Counted from the stretch's first letter, positions 26,965-35,517 are shown. The stretch: DNA of 64,000 nucleotides from G963663365 sp963663365 (GCA_963663365.2 CAXXIH010000008.1:372001-436000); one strand, 5' to 3'. Notes: a model not told the origin generated them from the letters alone. A program made the numbers and translations.

Positions 26965-27010
26965 CAGAAGTTATGTATAGTTAGTGTTTATGTAAAGTTA
27001 CCGATGAAAA
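26965..27010 (+). repeat. Left terminal inverted repeat of the RIT element
   Basis: Bases 26965-26997 are the exact reverse complement of 30431-30463. The match continues imperfectly to 27010 (10 of 13). Just outside is a palindrome, and CTTCTG(26939)..CAGAAG(26970) forms a perfect 32-bp palindrome. A second inverted repeat, 26998-27014 with 27024-27040, forms a 17-bp stem (one G-U pair) downstream of the recombinase operon and could end its transcription. Confidence 0.85.
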
Positions 27011-27064
27011 ACCTCGAATATAAAGGTTTTTCACCGGTAACACTCAACATATTTATGCAATAAA

Positions 27065-28081
27065 TCAAAGGCTTTTCAGCCACTCAAGAAGATTATTGTC
27101 AACCTGCCAAGAGCATCTGACTGGAGAAGGCAATCCGGTTTCTTGAGCTGCTTGTTCTAGAGCCTCCCGTTTCATTTCAAGGTTGGCTTTTACATAAATC
27201 CCTGTTGTGTTCATGTCTTCATGTCCAAGGAAATCACGTATTACAGGTAGAGGTGTCTTTGCCATAAGTAAATGCATCGCCTTTGTATGGCGTAGAGTAT
27301 GAGGACTTATGGATCTGTGTGTCTCGTGATTCAAAAACCCCGATTGATTGACATACTTGAGCAAAATGTATCGGATACCAGCTCGAGAGAGTTTTTGTCC
27401 ATACCGGTTAAAGAATAGCGGATGCGCATTGTTAGACGTTTCAAGCAAATGATACTCATCCATATAATTGCGAATACACTCCACCGTTGACATCATCAAA
27501 GGAACAATCCGTTTTTTTCGCCCTTTCCCTTCAATGAGCACATGCGGGGGTGAATCGATTCGAATATCATTCACTTTAAGATTGATGAGTTCCTGGACTC
27601 GTGCCCCGGAATCATACAGAAGACTGAGTAGAACAGCATCTCGGCGTCCTGTGACTGTATTGAGATTCGGTTGCGCCAAGATACGTCTCAATTCTTCAAC
27701 GGAGAAATATTGAATAGAACTGTGCTTTGGGCAAGGACAACAGACCATTAAAATGCGCTGACATTGCAAGAAGTAATCTGGCAATTCGATCTGCACATAC
27801 CGAAAGAATAAATGAAGCGCAGTAAGACGTTGCTTTCTCGTACGCGGACAACAATGCCTTTCCTGTTCCAGATACTTCAGAAAGTCAACAATGAAATCAT
27901 CATTGATTTCTTTCAAGGAAATCTTGTTCGGCTGCCACTTCCGTGTGTCGCTGCAATACCGTAGAAAGACAATGAAGGTGTCACGGTATGACTTAATCGT
28001 ATTCGAACTTACATTTCGTTGAGCTGGCAAGTATTTTGTCAAATACGAAGTGAGGAGAACCGCGAAATCGGTTTGTTTCAT
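27065..28081 (-). CDS. Tyrosine recombinase, third gene of the RIT trio
   Basis: A 338-residue phage-integrase-family protein with an N-terminal SAM-like core-binding domain (residues about 1-110) and a C-terminal catalytic domain. The conserved residues are visible: Arg in YDSGARVQELINL, the beta-hairpin Lys region EGKGRKKR, HTLRH (His261, Arg264), LGHE (His287) and the nucleophile Tyr in TTGIYVKA (Tyr296). The start overlaps the stop of the middle gene (ATGA). In RIT elements the three recombinases are always kept together and are thought to act jointly on the element ends. Confidence 0.85.
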   Translation of the reverse strand: MKQTDFAVLLTSYLTKYLPAQRNVSSNTIKSYRDTFIVFLRYCSDTRKWQPNKISLKEINDDFIVDFLKYLEQERHCCPRTRKQRLTALHLFFRYVQIELPDYFLQCQRILMVCCPCPKHSSIQYFSVEELRRILAQPNLNTVTGRRDAVLLSLLYDSGARVQELINLKVNDIRIDSPPHVLIEGKGRKKRIVPLMMSTVECIRNYMDEYHLLETSNNAHPLFFNRYGQKLSRAGIRYILLKYVNQSGFLNHETHRSISPHTLRHTKAMHLLMAKTPLPVIRDFLGHEDMNTTGIYVKANLEMKREALEQAAQETGLPSPVRCSWQVDNNLLEWLKSL

Positions 28082-29064
28082 GATTGATCCCTCCCTGGAA
28101 CGATGTGGCCGTATGTCTCATCCAAATTGGATGATAATGTTGCAGCCATTTCGAGGGTAAAATGAAGATAGTGTTGCGTTTCATTCAGTCCTTTATGTCC
28201 CAGATATGTAGAAAGTATGGGAAGCATAGCTGTCAAATCATGACCTTCTTGAAGCCATTTCATCATTCGATGAACAGCAAAAGTGTGCCGAAGATCGTGT
28301 AGTCGTGGACCTTTTCCTCTTCCTTGATGGGGAATTCCGATTCGTTGTATCAACACACGAAAGAAGGAATAGATGGCCCGGTTTCCATACTTTTCACCAT
28401 CAGGCTTGGGGAAAAAGGAAGCCGTAGGAATTCGTTTTCCTAGTTTTTGCTGGAAGGTGTGTAATCGGTTTGCAAACTCGGGAGCCAATGGAATCAGACG
28501 GTCTTTCCCAAACTTGCTATTCCGAATGGTCAGGACACCCTCTTCCAAATCCGCATCTGCCAGTGTTAAACGCAACGCTTCGCCGAGTCGCATACCAGTT
28601 CCATAAAGAAGCCGAAACAATTCGGGAATCACCACATGCCTAAACGGTGACCGTGAACTGGGTGTCATGTTATCCGCTTCAAAAAAGAGTTCTTTCAATT
28701 GATTGTGAGAGAAGATGTATGGAGCAAACGATCTATGCTGAACCGGTTTCAGTTTCACATCAGGGACATAGGCTCTATATCCTCGATTCCGCATATATTC
28801 TGCGAATTGACGTGTTATGTAAAAACGTTCTTGTTGGGTTTTTAAGGATTCGTTCTCGCGTTTGCATGTCCAATCCAGGACTAAATGCTTCGGGAAACTG
28901 CACTCGTTCCAATGGTGGTTCGTTATATGCCGGTCTAGACGTTTCAAGGACTGAATTCCAGATTGATAGACTAGCCCGCATGCCAACTTTTCAGTGATGA
29001 ATGATTCTATGATCGGCCCGATTTGACTCTCAAAAGTAGGAAGCATAACAACGGATTTGGTCAT
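28078..29064 (-). CDS. Tyrosine recombinase, second gene of the RIT trio
   Basis: A 328-residue tyrosine recombinase. Catalytic features are Arg in GTGMRLGEALRL, Lys in SKFGKDR, HDLRHTF (His256, Arg259), LGHK (His290) and Tyr in TQHYLHF (Tyr299). The N-terminal 110 residues form the core-binding region. It overlaps both neighbours by four bases, so translation of all three proteins is coupled, which would keep their amounts matched. All catalytic residues are intact, so the element may still be active. Confidence 0.85.
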   Translation of the reverse strand: MTKSVVMLPTFESQIGPIIESFITEKLACGLVYQSGIQSLKRLDRHITNHHWNECSFPKHLVLDWTCKRENESLKTQQERFYITRQFAEYMRNRGYRAYVPDVKLKPVQHRSFAPYIFSHNQLKELFFEADNMTPSSRSPFRHVVIPELFRLLYGTGMRLGEALRLTLADADLEEGVLTIRNSKFGKDRLIPLAPEFANRLHTFQQKLGKRIPTASFFPKPDGEKYGNRAIYSFFRVLIQRIGIPHQGRGKGPRLHDLRHTFAVHRMMKWLQEGHDLTAMLPILSTYLGHKGLNETQHYLHFTLEMAATLSSNLDETYGHIVPGRDQS

Positions 29065-30314
29065 GATGGTAATCCTTCCGATTGAAGATCATCTGGATTT
29101 AAACTGGCTTTGCGTAAACTTTGAATATCCACCTTGAGGTAACATCGAGTTGATTCAAGTGATTCGTGCCCTAATACGTCTGAAATAGTTTTGAGCGGAA
29201 ATCCAAATGACAGCAATTTACTCGCTAGACTATTTCGGAGACCATGGATTCCGCCTTGCCGTCTTGGGACCGCTATTTCGGAAAGCAGCCGGTATTTTTT
29301 GAATATCAATGTGACCGTACGACTGTTTCCAAACGGACGCAATGGCCCATGTGCTGTAATAAAAATTTCTCTGTATGAAACTGGAGGACGGCTATACTTA
29401 AGATAATCTATCAGGGCATTTCCTACATCTTGAATTAACGGCAATTCCAGAGGAACACCGGTTTTGACTTGACGAATGGTGATTTTTGATTGTTCCCAAT
29501 GTATGTCATCCAGTTTCAGTCGGCAGATATCACTTGCCCGTAATCCCAATCGGTATGCAATCAAAATGATTGCATAATCTCTTTTCCCAACAGGCGATCC
29601 CCTGTCTACTTTGTCTAAAATACAGGCGACATCTTCAGGGCTGTAAACCATTGGAATGGAGATATTCTGGTATACCCGGACTTTGGGCAAGAAAAGACTG
29701 AGTTTGTCTTTGTGCAATCCGTATGCCCATAGGAAATTAAGAAAATTTTTGAGCAGATACCTTTGATTCGATAATGTATTGGTACAGAGATTGGACAAGG
29801 ATTGCATGAATTCTGAAATATGTACGGGCTTGATTTTACATAGATTGGGACGGGTCCGTGTGGAGATAAAGAATAGAAACTTCCTCGCCGATCGAAGTTT
29901 ACTTTTTATTGTTTCTGGTTTCCCGCCTTGATGTTCCCTACAAAAATGATGATATTTTTGAAGCGCGTTCTCAAATTCATCGGTTAGGGGAACAGGAGGT
30001 TTTGGGGATATGCTGAATCGTATACTATTTTCAGAAGCATATCGCAACAAAAGATTCACGGCACAGCGAATCCTGTTCTGATACGATGTGTTTTGGGAAG
30101 GGGAGATTCTTGATATCCCCAAACTGTTTAAAAACCGCTCTGCGAGTTCTTCTGAGAGAAGTTCCGTTCCAGCAAACCGTGACAATCGCTTCCAAATATT
30201 CGGATAATACTTAAGGGTTAATTTGGAATAGCCTTGCCGCGTAAGTTCCAATTGTGCATCCGAGAGTAACTTCTCAAAACTTACTGATGCGTTCGTGCTC
30301 TTTTCTTTTCCCAT
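29061..30314 (-). CDS. Tyrosine recombinase, first gene of the RIT trio
   Basis: A 417-residue tyrosine recombinase, the longest of the trio as is usual for the first RIT gene. Features are Arg in YRLGLRASDICRL, Lys in RQVKTGVPLELPL, HGLRNSL (His357, Arg360; the second His of the usual HxxRH is Asn), LGHE (His383) and Tyr in STRCYLKV (Tyr392). The ATG at 30314 sits behind AAGGAGATTT, and that ribosome binding site can pair with an upstream AAATCTCC (see separate entry), so translation is probably restrained. Core-binding region about residues 110-210. Confidence 0.85.
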   Translation of the reverse strand: MGKEKSTNASVSFEKLLSDAQLELTRQGYSKLTLKYYPNIWKRLSRFAGTELLSEELAERFLNSLGISRISPSQNTSYQNRIRCAVNLLLRYASENSIRFSISPKPPVPLTDEFENALQKYHHFCREHQGGKPETIKSKLRSARKFLFFISTRTRPNLCKIKPVHISEFMQSLSNLCTNTLSNQRYLLKNFLNFLWAYGLHKDKLSLFLPKVRVYQNISIPMVYSPEDVACILDKVDRGSPVGKRDYAIILIAYRLGLRASDICRLKLDDIHWEQSKITIRQVKTGVPLELPLIQDVGNALIDYLKYSRPPVSYREIFITAHGPLRPFGNSRTVTLIFKKYRLLSEIAVPRRQGGIHGLRNSLASKLLSFGFPLKTISDVLGHESLESTRCYLKVDIQSLRKASLNPDDLQSEGLPS

Positions 30315-30317
30315 GAC

Positions 30318-30365
30318 AAATCTCCTTGTAAGTGAATATTTGACCGAATATGGTCTTGGAGATTT
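30318..30365 (-). promoter_or_regulatory. Hairpin covering the ribosome binding site of the first RIT recombinase
   Basis: On the minus strand, AAATCTCC (30365-30358) is followed 32 bases later by GGAGATTT (30325-30318), which contains the GGAG Shine-Dalgarno sequence three bases before GAC-ATG. An 8-bp perfect stem would hide the ribosome binding site. The loop holds a second small palindrome (GACC..GGTC). Sequestering the start of a recombinase mRNA is a known way for mobile elements to avoid expression from outside promoters. Confidence 0.5.
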
Positions 30366-30417
30366 ATCGTAGGAAATATGTTAAGCATTGACACAATGAA
30401 CTGCCGTAATTATTCAA

Positions 30418-30463
30418 TTTTCACCTGTAGCTTTACATAAACACTAACTATACATAACTTCTG
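30418..30463 (-). repeat. Right terminal inverted repeat of the RIT element
   Basis: Partner of the left repeat: 33 bases perfect (30431-30463) with imperfect inward extension to 30418. The base after it (30464) begins CCAAATGATTACTGA, the displaced tail of the small gene that was open at the left junction. Confidence 0.85.
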
Positions 30464-30490
30464 CCAAATGATTACTGAGGATAAAAGACC

Positions 30491-30940
30491 ATGATCGTGA
30501 AAGGCATTGTTAGCAAAGCAGAACTGGAACGCATCCGCGCCGTGCTATCGGAGCACGGACTCACCGAAGGCGCACCCGATGGATTCCGCACTTGGACAGA
30601 AGAATCAGAAGCCGGTGCGGCGATCTGGGTGGAAGTCGATGTGAACGAAGAACTGGGCGTGTACTTGTCGCGCAGCGGATTCTTCGACACCGGAGAGGAA
30701 TCGCCGCCGGTTCATGAAATCAAGTGTCCGCGTTGCGGCAACAACGATTTGGAAGAGCTGGTTTTGCGTGTTGAAAAACCTTGTTATTTGTCCTACCGCC
30801 TGGTTCGCGATGAATCCGGCGCAATTTGGGGCGACGACGGTTTGCAGGATGTAGAAGACGGCAACGAGACCTACTCCAATTTTCTTTATTGTTACAACTG
30901 CACGCATACCTTCGATAATCCCGGCATCAGCCTGAAGTAA
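30491..30940 (+). CDS. Zinc-ribbon-containing hypothetical protein
   Basis: A 149-residue protein. Residues 1-70 form a small alpha/beta domain (MIVKGIVSKAELERIRAVL). The second half contains CPRC at about 77-80 and CYNC near 135, a treble-clef or zinc-ribbon style four-cysteine site. It starts 28 bases after the RIT element and is the first gene of the AAA+/VWA cluster; it and the interrupted gene at 26705 were probably neighbours before the insertion. Zinc ribbons in such elements often bind nucleic acid or a protein partner. Specific function unknown. Confidence 0.6.
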   Translation: MIVKGIVSKAELERIRAVLSEHGLTEGAPDGFRTWTEESEAGAAIWVEVDVNEELGVYLSRSGFFDTGEESPPVHEIKCPRCGNNDLEELVLRVEKPCYLSYRLVRDESGAIWGDDGLQDVEDGNETYSNFLYCYNCTHTFDNPGISLK

Positions 30941-30982
30941 CCCAATCGAATCCTCAATTTTCAATTCAAAATTAAGAGTCTT

Positions 30983-31044
30983 ACGCAAAAGGCCCGAGGT
31001 CTGTCTCGCATTGAGGCGGCGTCCGGGCCTTTTTGCGTTCAAGG
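30983..31044 (+). promoter_or_regulatory. Stem-loop leader motif, copy A
   Basis: ACGCAAAAGGCCCG (30983) pairs with CGGGCCTTTTTGCGT (ending 31038), a 14-bp stem with one bulged base, across a loop containing GTCTGTCTCGCATTGAGG. A T5 run lies in the 3' arm. About three quarters of its bases match the leader at 35548-35605, including the GGTCYGTC, TTGAGGC and GGGCCTTTTTGC blocks. It ends 18 bases before the ATG of the first MoxR gene. It could be a terminator, attenuator or cis-regulatory RNA shared by the two genes. Confidence 0.6.
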
Positions 31045-31062
31045 CAGAAAGGAAGAAACGAT

Positions 31063-32148
31063 ATGAGCACCGTTACCTGTCAAATCTGCGGAGAAAAAGT
31101 CCCCTCCGCCTTGTACGAACACCTGAGCGGCAGCCACAACCTCACCGCTCAGCAGTATTTAACCCAACACCCGGGAGCGCCACTGGTCGCTCCGGAGCTT
31201 CTACGCCGTATTCAGCCCGGCGCCTGCAAGCGCACGCCGATCACCGAACAAGAGGAGCTCTGCGTGCACGGCGCCGTGCTGGAAAGAAGGAACTCGGCAA
31301 GCCCATTCGTTCCCGGGCTCGACCGCCATTACCGCCTCCCGCCCGAAGCGGCGTTCCTAATTGGTGCAATTAACCATCATGAGAATGTCCTGCTGGCCGG
31401 CCCTACCGGCTCCGGTAAATCCTCTCTGGTGCTGCAGCTCGCGGCCCGCGCCGGAATTCCCGTGCGCCGCTGCAATCTTAATGGCGAGACCACCGTCTCG
31501 GATTTCCTGGGCCGCTGGACCGTCCGCGGCAAGGAGATGATCTACAGCGAAGGCATCCTCCCGGCCGCCATGCGCGCCGGCGATTGGTTGCTGCTCGACG
31601 AGCTCGACGCCGCGCTGCCGCAAATCCTCTTCGTCTTGCAAAGCGTACTCGAAGAGAACGGCAAGCTGGTCCTGCTCGAAAAAGACGCCGAGGTGATCGA
31701 GCCTGATCCCGGTTTCCGCATTTTGGCCACGGCCAACACGCTGGGCGACGGCGATGACGGCGGCCTCTATGCGGGCACCCAAGTCTTGAACGAAGCCTTT
31801 AAAGACCGTTTCGCCACTGTCATCCAGCTCGGCTATCCCGAAGAGAAGACCGAGACCGCCATTTTGAGCGAAAAGATTCCCAACCTCAAAAAGAGTGTGG
31901 CCAAACGTCTGGTCCAATGTGCGCGGCAGGTGCGCGAGGCGTTTGAATGCGAGGAGTGCGGCTGCACGTTCTCCACGCGCCGCCTGTTGGCCTTGGCCCA
32001 CAAGTATCAGCAGCTCGGGAATTTATCGTTGGCCTTCGAGTTGACCGTGCTCAACAAACTCGGCCGTGACGACCGCCTGGTCGTGGATGAGATCGCTCAG
32101 CGCCATCTGGCCGATGTTGACGAAGCGCAGAAAGGAGGATCCTCATGA
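31063..32148 (+). CDS. MoxR-type AAA+ ATPase with an N-terminal zinc finger
   Basis: The ATG at 31063, behind GAAAGGAAG, gives 361 residues. Residues 6-25 form a C2H2-like finger (CQICG, then HLSGSH). The AAA+ core has Walker A GPTGSGKS (113-120), Walker B LLLDELDAALPQ (about 175) and the sensor segment FRILATANTLGDGD, as in MoxR/CobS/dynein-related ATPases. CobS-like ATPases act with a VWA partner (CobT); here the next gene is a CobT-like VWA protein whose ATG overlaps this stop (ATGA). The pair probably forms a chaperone or remodelling complex powered by ATP. Substrate unknown. Confidence 0.8.
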   Translation: MSTVTCQICGEKVPSALYEHLSGSHNLTAQQYLTQHPGAPLVAPELLRRIQPGACKRTPITEQEELCVHGAVLERRNSASPFVPGLDRHYRLPPEAAFLIGAINHHENVLLAGPTGSGKSSLVLQLAARAGIPVRRCNLNGETTVSDFLGRWTVRGKEMIYSEGILPAAMRAGDWLLLDELDAALPQILFVLQSVLEENGKLVLLEKDAEVIEPDPGFRILATANTLGDGDDGGLYAGTQVLNEAFKDRFATVIQLGYPEEKTETAILSEKIPNLKKSVAKRLVQCARQVREAFECEECGCTFSTRRLLALAHKYQQLGNLSLAFELTVLNKLGRDDRLVVDEIAQRHLADVDEAQKGGSS

Positions 32149-34082
32149 ATCACGCTCTTGAAACCACGCTTGAAAAAGTCGGGCGGATTTTGTCCCGGCG
32201 CTACAACATCACCGTGCGCTGCAAAGGCGCGGAATGCAAAACCGACGGGCGGACCATTTGGCTGCCCGCGCTTCCGGACGAGCTGTCGGAATCCGCCTGG
32301 TCGTTGGTTCGCGGCGAGCTCGATCACGAAACCGCGCATATCCTCTTCACGGAATTCGGCGAACGGCTCAAGTCCGTCCGGGTTCAGTGGGGCGATTTCG
32401 GATTCGATTTGGTGAATGTCATTGAAGACGTGCGCGTCAACTACCGCATGGCGGAGCTCTATCCGGGATCAAGGATCAATATCGGCGCCAGCATCGGCAT
32501 CATCCTCAAAAAGCATCGCATTTCCCAAATGCCGTTGCCTTCGCGCTTCTTGTGCGCCTTGTTTTTGGCGGGTATGGAGTTGCCGTACACCATGTACGGT
32601 ACCGATGCCTTGAAACTGGCCGGCGGATTTCAGAAAGAAGCCGATGGCTTCAAACACCTAAAGGATACAGAAGAAGCGATTTCGGTTGCCGAATCGATCC
32701 TGCAACGTTTGCAGAGGCAGCAAGAACAACAACAGCAAGCAGCTGCCGGTCAATCTGAAAACAACAATCCTTCCATGGATCGTGATCAACAGATCGATGA
32801 TTCTGAAAATTCCGAATCGGGCGATCCGCGAAGCGAAGCCGGTTCATCCCAGTCTGAAGATTCAGATCAGAACGTTGAAGCCCCAGCAAATTCCGGCGAA
32901 GAGGAGTCGAATTCAACTCACTCTGAGTCAGAGCAATGCGAAGCAGATGCATCCACCGATGCCCAAGCAATGCAAAGCTCCGGTACGGACGAAAGCGAAA
33001 GTTTTCAGCAGACAACAGAAACCGTTTCCTTTGAACCGGAAAAGAATGATGAACCTCCGGGTTCTCAAGAGAACAGTTCTATTGCGGAACTGTTGGACGA
33101 GGAGTACGAGTCCACCGGCCATCCGCTGGAGTTTTCACGTTCACTGGAAAAAGAAGTTCAGGACTTGAGCGGCGGGGGAGACCGCTACCGGGTCTTCGAT
33201 GCTTCGCTGGACCGGGTAAGCATTCCCCATACCGGACAAAACAACGGAAAGGACTATCGCGAGCTGCTCGAGCAGGTGCGCCCGCATGTGGCGCCGCTGC
33301 GCCAAAAGCTGATCCGCACCTTGCGGGCCCGCGACGCCCAGTTTTGGACTTCAGAACAAGAGGAGGGCGAAATCAACAGCCGGGACTTGCACGCGTTGCT
33401 TTGCCGGGGCTCAGATAAGGTATTCCGGCAACGGGCCGACACCGAGACCGACGCCGTGGCCGTCAGCCTGCTGATCGACCTTTCAGGATCGATGAGCGGC
33501 CCGCGCATCGTTTTGGCCCGCCAGGTTGCGATTCTCTTTGCGGAGACGCTGCACCGGCTGCGGACCGCACATGAAGTCTTGGGATTTACAACGCACCAGG
33601 CCAACGATGTCGTCAAGCAGATCGCCGAAGAGATGGGCGTTTCAAAAGACGAGCTGGAGCAACAATATGCGCGCATCGCGCCATGCCGGTACACCGTGTT
33701 CAAAGGTTTCGAAGAGCCGTTTGCGGCAATCAAGAACCGGACGGCGGCCATGGAGGCCAGCGAATACACGCCGATCGACGAAGCGGTGCTCTTTGCCGCC
33801 ATCCGTCTCCACCGCCGGCCGGAACCGCGCAAGCTGCTCTTGGTCTTAACCGACGGCGAGCCCTGCAACGGAAATCTTACGCTGCAAAAGGCGGTGTTCG
33901 ATCACCTGCGCAAGAGCCTGCAGCGCATTCACAAAGCCGGCATTGAGTGCGTGGCGGTAGGTATGCAGACCGATTACGTGAAGCACTTCTTTTCCGAATT
34001 CCTTGTCGTCCATGAACTCGAAGAGCTTCCCAAAGCCTTCTACGTCAAATTCGCCGAACTGATGCGGCGAAGCAAATCCTAG
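32145..34082 (+). CDS. CobT-like protein: HExxH metallopeptidase motif plus VWA domain
   Basis: A 645-residue protein with three parts. Residues 1-185 carry HETAH (61-65), a zinc-metallopeptidase HExxH signature, with NVIEDVRVNYRM downstream that could supply a third ligand. Residues 190-330 are a Q/S/E/N-rich, acidic, probably disordered linker. The C-terminal part is a von Willebrand A domain with MIDAS motif DLSGSMS (about 445) and a conserved TDGEPCNG. This resembles CobT-type partners of MoxR/CobS ATPases. It overlaps the ATPase gene by four bases. The HExxH site suggests a proteolytic output gated by the ATPase; that is inference. Confidence 0.75.
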   Translation: MNHALETTLEKVGRILSRRYNITVRCKGAECKTDGRTIWLPALPDELSESAWSLVRGELDHETAHILFTEFGERLKSVRVQWGDFGFDLVNVIEDVRVNYRMAELYPGSRINIGASIGIILKKHRISQMPLPSRFLCALFLAGMELPYTMYGTDALKLAGGFQKEADGFKHLKDTEEAISVAESILQRLQRQQEQQQQAAAGQSENNNPSMDRDQQIDDSENSESGDPRSEAGSSQSEDSDQNVEAPANSGEEESNSTHSESEQCEADASTDAQAMQSSGTDESESFQQTTETVSFEPEKNDEPPGSQENSSIAELLDEEYESTGHPLEFSRSLEKEVQDLSGGGDRYRVFDASLDRVSIPHTGQNNGKDYRELLEQVRPHVAPLRQKLIRTLRARDAQFWTSEQEEGEINSRDLHALLCRGSDKVFRQRADTETDAVAVSLLIDLSGSMSGPRIVLARQVAILFAETLHRLRTAHEVLGFTTHQANDVVKQIAEEMGVSKDELEQQYARIAPCRYTVFKGFEEPFAAIKNRTAAMEASEYTPIDEAVLFAAIRLHRRPEPRKLLLVLTDGEPCNGNLTLQKAVFDHLRKSLQRIHKAGIECVAVGMQTDYVKHFFSEFLVVHELEELPKAFYVKFAELMRRSKS

Positions 34083-34128
34083 CTCATTCATCGATTCACA
34101 ATTTTCCCAATCAGAAAGGAGGATGCGT

Positions 34129-34590
34129 ATGTCCACGCCATCCACAGCCCCCTCATGCCTGGGGCTTTTCGATTCCACCGCACCGGAGTGCGCCTCGTGC
34201 ACCTTGGTGTCCGAGTGCGTACGCGAACAAGAGAGACAGTTGGCTGCATTGACGGCGGAAGATCCGCCGCAAGAAAGCCACCCGCCGGCGAAAGCCAAGC
34301 GGTCCAAACCGAAAAAGGACCGCAAATCTGAAACCGTTTCTCGGACGGGAAACGCGCAGCTGATCCGCAAACACACCCGGCAGCGCCTGGAGATTCCGCC
34401 TGTCGGGACCAAACTTCAGACTGATTACAAAGGCACGACCTACAAAGCCGAGGTCATTTCCGATCCCGCCAACGCAAAAAGCGGCGGGCGTTCGGTGCTT
34501 TTTAACGGCGCCGCCTACGAGACGCTTACCGCCGCCGCGCACGCCATCGCGCCGGGGATCAACTCCGGGTCGGTGTGGCGCGCGGTGTAA
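34129..34590 (+). CDS. Cysteine-cluster protein with a RAMA/DUF2924-like C-terminal domain
   Basis: The ATG at 34129 has AGGAGG six bases upstream; an ATG at 34123 sits too close to it. The product is 153 residues. Residues about 10-32 hold four Cys (CLGLFDSTAPECASCTLVSEC minus its last residue defines the spacing C-x10-C-x2-C-x5-C), a likely zinc or Fe-S site. A lysine/proline-rich linker follows. The last 70 residues (PPVGTKLQTDYKGTTYKAEV, then LTAAAHAIAPGINSGSVWR) match the pattern of RAMA/DUF2924 domains, which accompany restriction-modification enzymes and probably bind DNA. It may recognise modified DNA. Confidence 0.6.
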   Translation: MSTPSTAPSCLGLFDSTAPECASCTLVSECVREQERQLAALTAEDPPQESHPPAKAKRSKPKKDRKSETVSRTGNAQLIRKHTRQRLEIPPVGTKLQTDYKGTTYKAEVISDPANAKSGGRSVLFNGAAYETLTAAAHAIAPGINSGSVWRAV

Positions 34591-34603
34591 GCCGCATGGA
34601 AAG

Positions 34604-34644
34604 CCTCCAGCCAACTGATGGACAAGCGGTCAGTTGGCCGGAGG
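34604..34644 (+). promoter_or_regulatory. Hairpin containing the ribosome binding site of the ArdC-like gene
   Basis: CCTCCAGCCAACTGA (34604-34618) pairs with TCAGTTGGCCGGAGG (34630-34644), 14 of 15 bases, around an 11-base loop. The 3' end of the stem is the Shine-Dalgarno GGAGG, six bases before the ATG at 34651. In this fold the ribosome cannot reach the site, so translation should depend on melting, for example by upstream ribosomes or a bound factor. Confidence 0.6.
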
Positions 34645-34650
34645 ATCGAA

Positions 34651-35517
34651 ATGAAAGCAACCACCGTAAACGTACAAGAACTATCCAAACAAAGACTGCA
34701 AGCCTGCAGCAAGACCATCGAGCGAACGTTGGAACAACTCTGCCAGCGTTTGGAAGAAGGGTATTCCGAGGCCATGGAACAGTACATCAAAGCCATGAGC
34801 TGTTTTCACAAGTATTCCTTCCAGAACATGCTCTTGATCTTGGGGCAAATGCCTGATGCGACCCATGTCGCGGGATTTCGCACCTGGACCAGACTGCAGC
34901 GCAACGTCAAGAAAGGAGAAAAAGCCATCCGCATCTTCGCCCCGGTGATCATCAAGAAGCGCAACCGGCAAGAAGAAGACAAGAACGTCGAAGAACCGGA
35001 AGAGCCGGAGGAAGAGGAAATCACCCCCTTCTTCCGCACGGTCTGCGTCTTCGATGTCAGCCAAACCGAGGGCCAGGAGCTGCCCTCGGCCACCGAGGCG
35101 CAGGGCGACGCGAAGAACCTGATTCCGGCTCTGGAAAAAGGCATTCGAGATACCGGTATTTCCGTTGCTTATGAAAATACCGGCCAAGCCCTGGGCAAAT
35201 CCTGCAAAGGCAAAATCGTCATCAAACCGGGCCTAAGCAGCGCTGAAACCTTCAGCGTCTTGGCCCACGAATACGCGCACGAACTCCTGCACCGGAAAGG
35301 TGGCCCGGAAAGCCGGTCTATCCGCGAGCTGGAGGCTGACGCCGTAGCCTGCGTAGTCAGCGAATACTTCGGTATTAAGGCTCTTGAGGCCAGCGCCGAC
35401 TACATTCAACTGTGGAACGGCGACAAACAGGCGCTCCTCCAGTGCATGGAACGCATCCGCCGTTGTGCGGACAACATCATCGCCCGTATCGAGTTATATG
35501 CCGGTTGTCCGGCATAA
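34651..35517 (+). CDS. ardC: ArdC-like antirestriction protein with an HExxH metallopeptidase motif
   Basis: From the ATG at 34651 the protein is 288 residues. Residues about 1-95 match the ArdC N-terminal ssDNA-binding domain (YSFQNMLLILGQMP, VAGFRTWTRLQRNVKKGEKA, IRIFAPV). An acidic linker (EEPEEPEEEE) follows, then an ImmA/IrrE-like metallopeptidase part with HEYAH (206-210) and ELEADAVACVVSEYFG, whose Glu would be the third ligand. ArdC proteins of conjugative plasmids protect incoming DNA from restriction. The frame also continues upstream to an ATG at 34618, but that one lies inside the hairpin. It is the third HExxH protein type in this cluster. Confidence 0.75.
   Translation: MKATTVNVQELSKQRLQACSKTIERTLEQLCQRLEEGYSEAMEQYIKAMSCFHKYSFQNMLLILGQMPDATHVAGFRTWTRLQRNVKKGEKAIRIFAPVIIKKRNRQEEDKNVEEPEEPEEEEITPFFRTVCVFDVSQTEGQELPSATEAQGDAKNLIPALEKGIRDTGISVAYENTGQALGKSCKGKIVIKPGLSSAETFSVLAHEYAHELLHRKGGPESRSIRELEADAVACVVSEYFGIKALEASADYIQLWNGDKQALLQCMERIRRCADNIIARIELYAGCPA

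Larger units (their letters stand above)
26945..30463 (-). mobile_element. RIT (recombinase-in-trio) element
   Basis: Three tyrosine recombinase genes overlap by four bases each on the minus strand between terminal inverted repeats. The repeats are identical over 33 bases (26965-26997 against 30431-30463, beginning CAGAAGTTATGTATAG) and match at 43 of 46 bases when extended to 27010 and 30418. A CTTCTG hexamer lies at 26939-26944 and again as the last six bases of the right end, which would fit a 6-bp crossover core. On this reading the element also includes the 20-bp palindrome at 26945-26964. RIT elements are known to consist of just such a trio plus inverted ends, with no cargo. Confidence 0.85.
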
